Shown piece by piece: positions 17,485 to 25,797 of a stretch of 60,275 nt of DNA (within the stretch, counting starts at the first letter, position 1; each line of letters begins with the position of its first letter). Under the pieces are notes generated by a model. The model did not search any database and was not told the DNA's origin. It saw only the letters and a list, made by a program, of their open reading frames with translations. The position numbers and the translations under genes were made by a program. The stretch spans positions 1 to 60,275 of the forward strand of contig UEIF01000013.1 in the NCBI GenBank assembly GCA_900468805.1, written 5' to 3'. The DNA is from Hyphomicrobiales bacterium. GTDB taxonomy: Bacteria > Pseudomonadota > Alphaproteobacteria > Rhizobiales > Rhizobiaceae.

Positions 17485-17570
17485 ATCAAACAAATCCTCC
17501 TCGTTATCGGGCCCGATGGCTGAGGCCAGCGACCCTCCTCATGGCATTATGGCGAATGTCGTGAGGATTT

Positions 17571-17581
17571 CAATTCAATTG
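17571..17581. promoter_or_regulatory. Candidate operator in quiC/importer divergent region
   Basis: CAATTCAATTG is a perfect 11-base palindrome in the AT-rich 248-base divergent region between quiC and the substrate-binding protein gene. This is the natural place for a GntR dimer to control both sides, but no match to a characterised FCD operator is claimed. Confidence 0.3.
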
Positions 17582-17732
17582 ACCAAATGAAAAGTCTCAT
17601 ATGATTTTCAAAAACTATGTTGATTTATAAGTGACCCTCTGGCAAACATGATGGGGAACAGTCGGGAGAGGATGACTGTGAGGTCGCGTCTGAAGCAATT
17701 TGGCCGACCGCCAAAAAAGGAGGAGAATTCCA

Positions 17733-18563
17733 ATGCTGAAATCGTTGCTGACGCGGCGTGGCGCCATGCTGGGTGCCGCCGCTCTCGTGGCCGCCATCGG
17801 GCTTGCAAACCCGGCCGCAGCCGTCACCCCGGATGAAATCAAGGCCCGCGGCAAGCTGATCGTCGGCATCCAGGGCGACAATCCGCCATGGGGCTTCGTC
17901 ACCAGCGCCGGCAAGCAGGATGGCTTTGACGCCGATATGGCCACGGCCTACGCCAAGGAACTCGGCGTCGAGGTCGAATTCGTGCCGCTCGAAGTCAATA
18001 ACCGCATCCCGGCGCTGACATCGGGCCGCGTCGATGTGCTCTTCGCCACCATGGCGATGCTGCCTGACCGAGCCAAGGCCGTGCAGTTCAGCCAGCCCTA
18101 CAATGCCAATGCCATCGTCCTGATCGGCCCCAAGAACAAGTCGATCAAGACCAATGACGATATGGCCAACATGACGATCTCGGTCGCCAAGGGCGCCGCA
18201 CAGGATACGCAGGTCACCAAGAATGCCCCGCCGACCGCCACCATCCGCCGCTTCGACGGCGATGCGGCCAGCGTCCAGGCGCTGGTATCAGGCCAGGTCG
18301 AGGCGCTCGGCGGCAACATCTTCTACATGGACCGTGTGGAAAAGGCCCGCCCCGGCGAATTCGAAAACAAGCTGGAATTCCAGAAGCTCTATAACGGCGC
18401 CTGCACGCGGCTCGGCGAAAAGGAACTCAACGCCTCGATCAACGCCTTCATCGACAAGATCAAGGCCAATGGCGAGCTGAAGACGATCTACGACAAGTGG
18501 ATGAAGGTGCCGGTTCCGGAATTCCCGAAGAGCCTCGAGGGCATTTCGTTCACGGCGGGCTGA
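17733..18563 (+). CDS. ABC transporter substrate-binding protein (polar amino-acid type), putative hydroaromatic acid importer
   Basis: This 276-residue periplasmic protein of the bacterial extracellular solute-binding family 3 has a signal peptide (basic start, LGAAALVAAIGLANPAAA), then KLIVGIQGDNPPWGFV, DGFDADMATAYAKELGVEVEFV and SGRVDVLFATMAMLPDRAK, the standard motifs of this fold. ATG 17733 follows AAGGAGGAG, a near-perfect ribosome site. The family usually binds amino acids, but this gene heads an operon with aroQ and two dehydrogenases and lies divergent to quiC, so quinate, shikimate or a related acid is the likely cargo. A stable hairpin follows it. Confidence 0.85.
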   Translation: MLKSLLTRRGAMLGAAALVAAIGLANPAAAVTPDEIKARGKLIVGIQGDNPPWGFVTSAGKQDGFDADMATAYAKELGVEVEFVPLEVNNRIPALTSGRVDVLFATMAMLPDRAKAVQFSQPYNANAIVLIGPKNKSIKTNDDMANMTISVAKGAAQDTQVTKNAPPTATIRRFDGDAASVQALVSGQVEALGGNIFYMDRVEKARPGEFENKLEFQKLYNGACTRLGEKELNASINAFIDKIKANGELKTIYDKWMKVPVPEFPKSLEGISFTAG

Positions 18564-18595
18564 GCGACCGGTTTCTGACAATCCGAGTACCCAGG

Positions 18596-18613
18596 CGGGC
18601 ATTTCGATGCCCG
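18596..18613 (+). terminator. UUCG-tetraloop hairpin downstream of binding-protein gene
   Basis: A perfect 7-bp stem CGGGCAT / ATGCCCG is closed by a TTCG tetraloop, an unusually stable RNA hairpin. It lies 33 bases after the binding-protein stop and before aroQ, with no T-run. It probably stabilises the upstream mRNA so that the binding protein is made in excess over the rest of the operon. Confidence 0.6.
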
Positions 18614-18674
18614 TCCACACCACCCTTATGCCCAAGACCAAGCAACTAGCATTGCCCCGTTCGAGGTGCGCGAC

Positions 18675-19127
18675 ATGACCAGAACCATCTTCGTCCTCAA
18701 CGGACCGAACCTCAATCTGCTCGGCGAACGCGAGCCCGCCATCTACGGCTCCACGACGCTTGCCGACATCAGGCAGATGTGTCTCGCCAGGGCCAAGCCG
18801 CTCGGCTTTGCGATCGATTTCCGCCAGACGAATTTCGAGGGTGAACTGGTGGAAAGCATCCATCAGGCCCGGAAAGAGGCCTGCGGCATCATCATCAATC
18901 CCGCCGCCTATACGTTCACCTCGATTGCCCTGCTCGATGCCTTGAAAACCTTCGATCCGCCGAAGATCGAGCTGCATATTTCCAATGTCCATGCCCGCGA
19001 GGAGATCTATCATCAGTCCCTCGTCTCGCGCGTCGCCACCGCCATCATGATCGGCTTCGGCGCCCGCGGTTACGAACTGGCGATAGAGGCCATGGCAGGA
19101 ATGGTGGGAGCGGCAAAAGCAGCATGA
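18675..19127 (+). CDS. aroQ: Type II 3-dehydroquinate dehydratase
   Basis: This 150-residue product is a class II DHQase. It has LNGPNLNLLGEREPAIYG (active-site Tyr and the flexible-lid Arg), FRQTNFEGELVESIHQA, IINPAAYTFTSIALLDAL (Asn/Ala-Tyr loop) and ELHISNVHAREE (His-Ile-Ser-Asn and Arg). It reversibly dehydrates 3-dehydroquinate to 3-dehydroshikimate. Lying in a catabolic operon, it is the quinate-pathway (QuiB-role) isozyme rather than the housekeeping one. ATG 18675 is preferred over a GTG at 18666, as GAGG sits eight bases upstream. It overlaps the next gene by four bases (ATGA). Confidence 0.93.
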   Translation: MTRTIFVLNGPNLNLLGEREPAIYGSTTLADIRQMCLARAKPLGFAIDFRQTNFEGELVESIHQARKEACGIIINPAAYTFTSIALLDALKTFDPPKIELHISNVHAREEIYHQSLVSRVATAIMIGFGARGYELAIEAMAGMVGAAKAA

Positions 19128-19792
19128 ACTACCAGCTGGATTTCACCCCCGTCATCGATGGCCTGCCGAGCCTGCTGCTCGGCTGTCTCGGCACCTTCCT
19201 GCTCGCCATCTGCGGCATGGTGCTTGCCGTCATCATCGGCATCGGCGGCGTGGCGCTGAGGGATTCCCATGTCAAGGCGGTGCGCTGGCTGGTGATCGGC
19301 TTTGTGGAGATCATCCGCAACACGCCCTTCCTGGTGCAGATCTTCTTTCTCTTCTTCGCCCTGCCGCTGATCGGCATACGCCTCGACCCGACGCCGACGG
19401 CGATCATCGCGCTCGGCATCAATGGCGGCGCCTATGCGATCGAGATCATCAGGGGCGGCGTGCAATCCATTCCGGGCGGCCAGATGGAAGCAGGCCTGGC
19501 GCTCGGGCTGCACAAGGTGCAGGTCTTTCGGCTGATCATCCTGAAGCCGGCGCTGCGCGCCATCTACCCGTCGCTGACCAGCCAGTTCGTGCTTCTGACG
19601 CTCTCGACCAGCATCTGCTCGGCCATCTCTGCCTATGAGCTGACCTCCGTCGCCCAGCGCATCGAATCCGACAGTTTCCGCAGCTTCGAGGTCTATTTCA
19701 CCATCACGATTTTCTACCTGATCATTTCCTGGCTGATGATGCGCCTCTTTGCGCTCTTCTCGGCCCGTTATTTCACCTATCCGGTCAAGTGA
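19124..19792 (+). CDS. ABC transporter permease (HisM/ArtQ type), first
   Basis: This 222-residue inner-membrane permease of the polar amino-acid importer family has about five transmembrane segments. It carries the family motif EIIRNTPFLVQIFFLFFALP in the middle and the EAA-loop region IRGGVQSIPGGQMEAGLALG, which contacts the ATPase. It starts with an ATGA overlap with aroQ, placing a biosynthetic/catabolic enzyme inside the importer operon. With the next gene it should form a heterodimeric channel. Confidence 0.88.
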   Translation: MNYQLDFTPVIDGLPSLLLGCLGTFLLAICGMVLAVIIGIGGVALRDSHVKAVRWLVIGFVEIIRNTPFLVQIFFLFFALPLIGIRLDPTPTAIIALGINGGAYAIEIIRGGVQSIPGGQMEAGLALGLHKVQVFRLIILKPALRAIYPSLTSQFVLLTLSTSICSAISAYELTSVAQRIESDSFRSFEVYFTITIFYLIISWLMMRLFALFSARYFTYPVK

Positions 19793-19799
19793 GGGCACC

Positions 19800-20444
19800 A
19801 TGGGCAGCGAAGAATTCATCTTCCTTCTGATCGGCCTCAAATGGACCGTGTTGCTCTCTGCAGTCGGCTTCGTCTGCGGCTGCATTGCCGGGCTTGGCGT
19901 GGCGCTGGCGCGCACCTGCGGCATGCCGTGGCTGGAGCGGCTGACCTCGGCCTATATCGCCGTCTTCCAGGGCACGCCGCTGCTCATGCAGCTCTTCGTC
20001 ACCTATTACGGGCTGGCGCTCATCGGCTTCAGGCTCGATGCCTGGGAAGCGGTGGCGATCGGCCTGACGCTGCATGCCAGCGCCTATCTCGGCGAGATCT
20101 GGCGCGGCGCAATCGAGGCCGTGCCGCGCGGCCAGACGGAGGCGGCCAAGGCGCTCAGCCTCAAATATGTCTCGCGCATGAAGGATGTGATCCTGCCCCA
20201 GGCGCTGCGCATATCCCTGCCGGCAACGATCGGCTTCCTGGTGCAGCTCATCAAGGGCACGTCGCTCGCCTCCATCGTCGGCTTCACGGAGCTGACGCGC
20301 GCCGGCAACATCATCTCCAACCAGATCTTCCAGCCGCTCACCGTCTTCGGCGTCGTCGGCATCCTGTATTTCCTGATGTGCTGCCCGCTGACCATTTTCG
20401 GCGCCCGCCTGGAGCGGCGCTTCAACGCCGCGCACGCGCGCTGA
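19800..20444 (+). CDS. ABC transporter permease (HisM/ArtQ type), second
   Basis: This 214-residue permease is paralogous to the preceding one. It has an N-terminal membrane helix ([19 protein letters not shown]), the [19 protein letters not shown] segment and the EAA loop [23 protein letters not shown] 19800 lies seven bases after the upstream stop with GAGGG before it; the frame runs open further upstream, but that overlaps the preceding gene. Together with 19124-19792 it forms the membrane pore of the putative quinate/shikimate importer. Confidence 0.88.
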   Translation: MGSEEFIFLLIGLKWTVLLSAVGFVCGCIAGLGVALARTCGMPWLERLTSAYIAVFQGTPLLMQLFVTYYGLALIGFRLDAWEAVAIGLTLHASAYLGEIWRGAIEAVPRGQTEAAKALSLKYVSRMKDVILPQALRISLPATIGFLVQLIKGTSLASIVGFTELTRAGNIISNQIFQPLTVFGVVGILYFLMCCPLTIFGARLERRFNAAHAR

Positions 20445-20475
20445 TGCCGCGATCTCACGAACTGGACCAAAGACC

Positions 20476-21285
20476 ATGACAGCAGCACCCGCTCCATCCC
20501 CCAATCAGGTCACGCCCAATCAGGTCACGCCCAATCTGGTCACGACTGGCGAAACCATGATCACCATGAGCCATGTGGAGAAATGGTACGGCGCCTTCCA
20601 GGCCCTGCACGATATCAACATCACCGTCCATCGGGGGGAGCGCATCGTGCTCTGCGGCCCCTCCGGCAGCGGAAAATCGACACTGATCCGCTGCATCAAC
20701 CATCTGGAGACCTACGAGAAGGGCGAGATCCGCGTCGGCGGCATATTGCTCGGCAATCAGGCCAAGGCGATCGATGCGATCAGGCGCGAGGTCGGCATGG
20801 TCTTCCAGCAGTTCAACCTCTTCCCGCATCTCACCGTGCTGCAGAACTGCATGCTGGCGCCGATGCGCGCACTCGGCATTTCCAAAGCCGAAGCCGAAGA
20901 ACGCGCCCGCACGCTGCTGGCCCGCGTCAAGATCGGCGAACAGGCCGATAAATTCCCGGTGCAACTGTCGGGCGGCCAGCAGCAGCGCGTGGCGATAGCC
21001 CGAGCACTCTGCATGCGGCCCAAGGTGATGCTCTTCGACGAGCCGACCTCGGCACTAGACCCCGAGATGGTCAAGGAAGTGCTGGATACGATGATCGGCC
21101 TTGCCGAGGAAGGCATGACGATGATCTGCGTGACCCATGAAATGGGCTTCGCCCGCCAGGTCGCCAACCGGGTGATCTTCATGGCGAGCGGCGCGATCGT
21201 CGAGGAAGCGGCACCGGCGGAGTTCTTCACCAATCCGCGCCACGAGCGCACCCGCAAATTCCTCGGCGAAATCCTGCGCAACTAG
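20476..21285 (+). CDS. ABC transporter ATP-binding protein (polar amino-acid type)
   Basis: This 269-residue ATPase has every expected motif: Walker [11 protein letters not shown]-loop [17 protein letters not shown], signature [15 protein letters not shown], Walker [15 protein letters not shown] and the H-loop VTHEMGF. It energises the two permeases upstream. The first 27 residues are non-standard and contain three tandem copies of a 15-base unit (NQVTP-type pentapeptides); ATG 20557 ([12 protein letters not shown]) matches the normal family start and might be the real initiation site. Confidence 0.9.
   Translation: MTAAPAPSPNQVTPNQVTPNLVTTGETMITMSHVEKWYGAFQALHDINITVHRGERIVLCGPSGSGKSTLIRCINHLETYEKGEIRVGGILLGNQAKAIDAIRREVGMVFQQFNLFPHLTVLQNCMLAPMRALGISKAEAEERARTLLARVKIGEQADKFPVQLSGGQQQRVAIARALCMRPKVMLFDEPTSALDPEMVKEVLDTMIGLAEEGMTMICVTHEMGFARQVANRVIFMASGAIVEEAAPAEFFTNPRHERTRKFLGEILRN
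20501..20545 (+). repeat. Three tandem 15-bp repeats at ATPase N-terminus
   Basis: CCAATCAGGTCACGC is repeated exactly twice and a third time with two changes, giving in-frame NQVTP-like units near the start of the ATPase gene. Being 15 bp, gain or loss of a unit keeps the frame. Confidence 0.85.
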
Positions 21286-21314
21286 CCCGCCCCGCGGCTT
21301 CAGGGAGAAGCTCC

Positions 21315-22370
21315 ATGTCAAAACGCCCCCTTGAGATAGCCGTCATGGGCGCCGGGCTGATCGGCAAGCGCCATATCGAAGGCGTGCTGTCAGAGCCGCG
21401 CACCGCCCTTGCCGCCATCATCGACCCCTCGCCCGCCGCCCGCGACGAAGCCCGCGAAAACGGCCTCCCCTGGTTTGCAAGCCTTGCCGAAGCACTGGCA
21501 AACTCGCGGCCCGATGGCGTCATCGTCGCAACGCCCAACCAGCTGCATGTGGCAAACGCTGACGATGTGGTGGCAGCAGGCATCCCCGTTCTCATCGAAA
21601 AACCTGTTGCTGACGATGCCAGGGCAGCCGCAGGCCTTGTGAGCCGCGCCGAACAGGCCGGCGTGCCCATCCTCGTCGGCCATCACCGCCGCCATAATCC
21701 CATTATCAGGCAGGCCAAACACCTCATCGACAGCGGCCGGCTTGGCCGCATCCGCTCCGTGCATGGCAGCTTCTGGGTCGCCAAGCCCGATGACTATTTC
21801 GAGGTGACATGGCGCCGCGAACCCGGCGCCGGGCCGATCTTCATCAACCTCATCCATGATGTCGATCTCTTCCGCCATCTCTTCGGCGAAGTCGAAAGCG
21901 TGCATGCGATGGAATCCAATGCCGCCCGCTGCCATGCCGTCGAAGATACCGCCGTCGTGCTCCTGCGTTTCGAAAGCGGCGCCCTCGCCACCCTCAGCGC
22001 GTCGGATGCCGTGCCCTCGCCCTGGAGCTGGGAGCGGACCTCAGGCGAAAACCCCGGCTTCCCGAGAGAAGACCAGTTCTGCTACCAGATCGGCGGCACC
22101 GAAGGCGCGCTCGCCATCCCCGATCTCACGCTCTGGACCAATGCCGGCCGCCCCGACTGGCGCCAGAAACTCATCGAAGAGCGCCTGCCCGTCACTCCGG
22201 CCGATCCGCTGACTTTGCAGCTCCAGCATTTCTGCGATGTCATCGAAGGGACTGCCGCACCCCTCGTCAGCGGCCGTGAAGGGCTTGCGACCCTTGAGGT
22301 CATCGAGGCCATCAAGGCATCCGCCGGCACGGGAAGGACTATATTCCTAAAAGGCAAATCCCATGATTAG
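21315..22370 (+). CDS. Gfo/Idh/MocA-family NAD(P)-dependent oxidoreductase
   Basis: This 351-residue protein has an N-terminal Rossmann fold (VMGAGLIGKRHIEGVL), the family's catalytic EKP motif in PVLIEKPVADD, and GHHRRHNP plus FINLIHDVDLFRHLFG, where H-D-V-D supplies the probable catalytic His. Relatives oxidise inositol, sugars and other polyols. Between the importer ATPase and an AroE-like gene, it may oxidise quinate, shikimate or a related cyclitol acid to feed AroQ/QuiC. Its stop overlaps the next ATG by eight bases, so the two dehydrogenases are co-translated. The substrate is inferred from context only. Confidence 0.82.
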   Translation: MSKRPLEIAVMGAGLIGKRHIEGVLSEPRTALAAIIDPSPAARDEARENGLPWFASLAEALANSRPDGVIVATPNQLHVANADDVVAAGIPVLIEKPVADDARAAAGLVSRAEQAGVPILVGHHRRHNPIIRQAKHLIDSGRLGRIRSVHGSFWVAKPDDYFEVTWRREPGAGPIFINLIHDVDLFRHLFGEVESVHAMESNAARCHAVEDTAVVLLRFESGALATLSASDAVPSPWSWERTSGENPGFPREDQFCYQIGGTEGALAIPDLTLWTNAGRPDWRQKLIEERLPVTPADPLTLQLQHFCDVIEGTAAPLVSGREGLATLEVIEAIKASAGTGRTIFLKGKSHD

Positions 22371-23190
22371 CGGCACCACAAGGCTGATCGCCCATCTCGG
22401 CTATCCAACGGAAAGCTTCAAGGCGCCGCTGATCTACAATCCCTATTTCGAGGAACAGGGCATCGACGCCGTCGTCGTGCCGATGGGCTGCCGGCCGGAA
22501 GATTACCCCGCCTTCCTGAAACTCGTCTTCCGCCTGTCCAACATCCACGGCGCCCTCATCACCATGCCGCACAAGATCCCGACCCTGGATCTGCTCGACG
22601 AGATCTCCACCAACGCCCGCGTGGCCGGCTCCTGCAACGCCATCAAGCTCGGCAAGGACGGCAAGCTGATCGGCGACATGTTCGACGGCGAAGGTTTCGT
22701 GCGCGGCCTCAAGCGCAAGGGCCAGACGATCGAGGGCGCCAAAGCCCTCCTCATCGGCGCCGGCGGCGTCGGCTCCGCCATCGCCGCCTCGCTTGCCTCC
22801 GCCCAAATCGGCCACCTCGCCCTCCACGACGACAACAAGACGGCACTCGAAGGCCTCAAAACCCGCCTCAACACCTACTACCCCGCAACCAGGGTCACCA
22901 CAGGCTCCAACGACCCCGAAGGCTTCGACATCGTCATCAACGCCACGCCGCTCGGCATGCGCAAAGATGATCCGCTGCCGCTGGATGTGAACAGGCTTTC
23001 GTCAGGTACCTTCGTCGGCGAAGTGGTGATGAAGGAGGAGATCACGCCGTTTCTGGCGGCTGCTCGGGAGCAAGGATGCCGGTATCAGGTGGGGACGGAC
23101 ATGCTGTTTGAGCAGATACCGGCTTATCTGGAGTTTTTTGGGTTTGCGACGACGACGGCGGAGCATTTGCGGGCGGTGGCGCGGTTGTAG
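22363..23190 (+). CDS. Shikimate/quinate dehydrogenase-like protein (AroE family)
   Basis: This 275-residue AroE-superfamily enzyme has the N-terminal substrate segment GYPTESFKAPLIYNPYFEE, in place of the usual Ser-x-Ser, and the catalytic Lys in ITMPHKIPTLDLLDE. The catalytic Asp is in GDMFDGEGFVRGL, and the nucleotide-binding loop is GAGGVGSAIA. Biosynthetic AroE enzymes usually have 'SxSP', so the SFKAP variant points to a catabolic or AroE-like subgroup. It probably interconverts quinate or shikimate with the 3-dehydro form. It is the last gene of the operon. Confidence 0.85.
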   Translation: MISGTTRLIAHLGYPTESFKAPLIYNPYFEEQGIDAVVVPMGCRPEDYPAFLKLVFRLSNIHGALITMPHKIPTLDLLDEISTNARVAGSCNAIKLGKDGKLIGDMFDGEGFVRGLKRKGQTIEGAKALLIGAGGVGSAIAASLASAQIGHLALHDDNKTALEGLKTRLNTYYPATRVTTGSNDPEGFDIVINATPLGMRKDDPLPLDVNRLSSGTFVGEVVMKEEITPFLAAAREQGCRYQVGTDMLFEQIPAYLEFFGFATTTAEHLRAVARL

Positions 23191-23276
23191 AGGGACTGGT
23201 TGGGAGTCATCCAACCATCGCCTTTGCCCTGGGACAGTTCCTTGTTCAGTACTCCAGTGAAACACCTTCGACCGGT

Positions 23277-23873
23277 CTAAGCCGGATTGGAAGGCAAAGG
23301 CTGAAGAACATGCCCTTCGAAAACGATCTTTGCGCAATCGATTTTATCGACGATTGGATTCAAAACAGAAAGATCTTCACTCGTCGAGAAGATCACCTGT
23401 TGCCCACGTCGTTTCGCGGTTGCAGCTCTAATTAAAAGCTGTTCAAAGCTGACTTTCGATGAGGATTGCTGCCTTGGCTCGTCGAAAACAAGAACTCCCG
23501 GATGATTGGTCTTGTGCGTGACGGCTAGTTCTAAAAGTCCTAGTTGATACGCCCATTTCAAGCGAATGGCGTCACTCGCTGAAGTTTCGAAGCCGATTTC
23601 GAAGCCCTCTGTCTCTGGACGATAGTTATCGCTGGAGATTGATAAATCTTCTGGCTTAAAAGTAATAAAGCCAAATTGCCTCGCTTGATCACGCAGCAGC
23701 ATCGATAGTCGTTCGAGCTTAGATTTATCAGCTTCCGAAAGTTCATCGTCCGGAAGCTCGCTCTTTTCATTTAATATACGAATATATTCTTCAGACATCT
23801 CAACAAAGGCGGCGAGTGCATCGTCAAAGATATTCTGCAATCCCATGAAATCGTTAATCTTGCGTTCAGTCAA
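23277..23873 (-). CDS. Rad50/SMC-like ABC ATPase, C-terminal half (split)
   Basis: These 198 residues are the C-terminal half of an ABC-type chromosome-maintenance-like ATPase: a degenerate signature (ETSASDAIRLKWAYQLGLLEL) and Walker B HPGVLVFDEPRQQ with the catalytic Glu, then a switch-like FSTSEDLSV. It cannot function alone, because Walker A is on the preceding open frame. The TTG at 23873 overlaps the upstream stop (TTTTGA). The frame is open about 29 codons further upstream, and those residues also read as protein, so this is more likely a one-base frameshift in a roughly 680-residue protein than a separate gene. Confidence 0.75.
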   Translation of the reverse strand: MTERKINDFMGLQNIFDDALAAFVEMSEEYIRILNEKSELPDDELSEADKSKLERLSMLLRDQARQFGFITFKPEDLSISSDNYRPETEGFEIGFETSASDAIRLKWAYQLGLLELAVTHKTNHPGVLVFDEPRQQSSSKVSFEQLLIRAATAKRRGQQVIFSTSEDLSVLNPIVDKIDCAKIVFEGHVLQPLPSNPA

Positions 23874-25312
23874 AACACGTTCCTCGACCGCGGAGCAGAG
23901 ACGCTTGTTGCTGGCGAGACCAAATCGGCGCGTAGCGTTCGGATTTGCGAATATGCCTCACTTAGATCTCTGTTCAGCTGGGATAAATGCCCCTCCCGCT
24001 CACGTGTCCCTTCGTTTTCTCTGCTAAGAATATCTTCAAACATTCTTAGCTCAGATTTTATGTACGATATATTATCCTCAATTGGCATGATTGCTGACAG
24101 CGCATTCTGGGACAAAAGGGTATCTTGTAGCGCCTGTTCGCAGGTCGGGCAGCGATCGGGACTTAGGGACCATTGAATACCCGAAAACCTCTGAAGTTTC
24201 TGGACATCCTGGTTTTTTGCAAGATCCTCCTTTAACGTCTGAATGCGCCGCCGCAGTGCGTCCGCATCAGCTACTTTAACCTGCGCGATGCCACTAATGG
24301 ACAACCGCTTCAAGTTCAGTTCTTCAACTCGCGCCATAACCTCGGACAGCTTCGCTTCGATTTCTGGTACATTGTCCGCGACGGTCGGCACTGCAGCCTC
24401 GGACATTTCTGACAGCGCTTCTCTTAGGGTTTTGATGTGATCGTCGAAGGACACCCAGCCGGCCGCAGTGGCGACACTCATGAAGCCATTTGCAATTGAT
24501 TCCGGGTCTACTATCGGCTTCTGACTAAGCGCTTCAATTCTCGCTCCGGATCTAGCCAGATGCTGGCTAAGGTCTTGCCAACGGAGTTCCCAGTTGCCGA
24601 TGAGCACATTCTGACGTTGATTTAACTGCTCGCGTTTACGCTCAATATGGTAGGCTTCCAAGCCAGCGATAAACTCAACCGCACGCTTGTGGACCTCCTT
24701 AATCCGAAAATAGGTTGGTATCGCGGCCGGAATTGATGACCACCCTGACTTCTGCTCTACCCAGAAAAGAGGAAAGACGGTTTCCAGATGGAGCTTAATC
24801 TCGTCCTTCTCATAGCCTCGGACGAGGGGGAGCTCCCATCCTAAGAAGTTTTCAAGGAAGTGATGGAAGCCATCTTCCCGCTGGGCCGCTCCGGGATCGC
24901 GCACAAAAAAATGTTGGACACGAAACTGGCCATCGGTTTGGGTCAATGCTGGGCCAAATCGTACCGTAATCAACCGATTGTCGAGTTTTGAAATAACCGG
25001 TCTCTCCACCATCACAATCGTGCCGACTGAATTTTCAACTTCAAGGGCTACATCGGATTCTATCACCCTTACGTTCTTGCCGCTGTCGGTAGTGAGATAA
25101 CTCGTCATCGCATGGGGAAGTGGAATTTCTCGCCGCGGGCTCAGCATTCGCTCAAGACCCAGAACATAAATCATCCCTTGGATACAGGTCGATTTGCCCA
25201 TAGTGTTATCAGCCCAAAGGACATTCAGACCGTCGACAAAGCCAATATTCGCTCCATACCAGCCTTCTTCCGTAAGTGCCCGCAACCGCAACTGGCGTAG
25301 TTTAAACGTCAT
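23870..25312 (-). CDS. Rad50/SMC-like ABC ATPase, N-terminal half, of ABC-3C/Lamassu-like system
   Basis: This 480-residue part carries the N-terminal ATPase lobe: Walker A ADNTMGKSTCIQGMIYVLG near residue 38. A long, charged coiled-coil region follows from about residue 200, including a zinc-hook-like CPTCEQ near residue 385 as in Rad50. ATG 25312 overlaps the middle-component stop as ATGA. The frame ends abruptly after SRNVF, just before the signature and Walker B regions, which continue in another frame at 23873. The order effector - middle component - ATPase matches ABC three-component (ABC-3C)/Lamassu-type defence cassettes. The DNA is visibly AT-richer than its surroundings, suggesting transfer. 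Confidence 0.78.
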   Translation of the reverse strand: MTFKLRQLRLRALTEEGWYGANIGFVDGLNVLWADNTMGKSTCIQGMIYVLGLERMLSPRREIPLPHAMTSYLTTDSGKNVRVIESDVALEVENSVGTIVMVERPVISKLDNRLITVRFGPALTQTDGQFRVQHFFVRDPGAAQREDGFHHFLENFLGWELPLVRGYEKDEIKLHLETVFPLFWVEQKSGWSSIPAAIPTYFRIKEVHKRAVEFIAGLEAYHIERKREQLNQRQNVLIGNWELRWQDLSQHLARSGARIEALSQKPIVDPESIANGFMSVATAAGWVSFDDHIKTLREALSEMSEAAVPTVADNVPEIEAKLSEVMARVEELNLKRLSISGIAQVKVADADALRRRIQTLKEDLAKNQDVQKLQRFSGIQWSLSPDRCPTCEQALQDTLLSQNALSAIMPIEDNISYIKSELRMFEDILSRENEGTREREGHLSQLNRDLSEAYSQIRTLRADLVSPATSVSAPRSRNVF

Positions 25313-25797
25313 AGCAATGCCTCTCCACGCCAAACAGACTTGATATAGGATTCGGTCAGTTTCGGCGCGGCAGTTGAGAGGAAGTCGCGCTCTTCCTTCA
25401 GCACATCCTCGTCTTTTGCAATTGCCTCGGCAGCTTTCTCGCCTTCAGTGGTAAGGACCACCATCGAACCCTTGCTGACACTCACCAAACCCATAGAGTG
25501 GGCAAAGGCTACAGCGCGATTCAGCCACGGCTCGACTCTGACGGAGACATCGAGCGGGCGATAACGTCCCGCTATCAATCCAAGCGCCTCCTCGCGGCCT
25601 TCTTCCAATCTTACTGAATGAGCAAGAAACTGAAGCTTTTGGAAACTCGCCTTCTTACCCCGACTGAAATACACGCCAAGAAGAAGGATAGCGATTCCCC
25701 ATGCCATCCTAAGGTCACCCGCGACGGGCTCGGGGCGAGCTGTGAAGGTGAAAGCAGAATCGTTGAGAATATCGAGAAACGTACTCTCGTTAAGCAT
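25309..25797 (-). CDS. Middle component of ABC-3C/Lamassu-like system
   Basis: This 162-residue protein lies between the effector and ATPase genes. It has a helical N-terminal region and, from about residue 95, a winged-helix-like pattern with a beta hairpin (LVSVSKGSMVVLTTEGEKAAEAI). This is the look of the small middle component (MC/LmuC-like) in these systems, which bridges effector and ATPase. ATG 25797 overlaps the effector stop (ATGCTTAA), and its own stop overlaps the ATPase start; an upstream ATG at 25863 would overlap the effector by 74 bases and is less likely. The assignment comes mainly from gene order. Confidence 0.65.
   Translation of the reverse strand: MLNESTFLDILNDSAFTFTARPEPVAGDLRMAWGIAILLLGVYFSRGKKASFQKLQFLAHSVRLEEGREEALGLIAGRYRPLDVSVRVEPWLNRAVAFAHSMGLVSVSKGSMVVLTTEGEKAAEAIAKDEDVLKEERDFLSTAAPKLTESYIKSVWRGEALL

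Noticed and set aside
15919..17523. 534-codon plus-strand frame antisense to quiC
   Set aside because: It mirrors the quiC coding frame and has no domain-like sequence; quiC has clear catalytic motifs.
20501..20545. CRISPR-like repeat
   Set aside because: Units are contiguous 15-mers without spacers and lie inside a coding sequence.
23860..23880. Programmed -1 frameshift in the Rad50-like ATPase
   Set aside because: No slippery heptamer in the right frame and no obvious downstream pseudoknot; a one-base deletion or coupled reinitiation is simpler.
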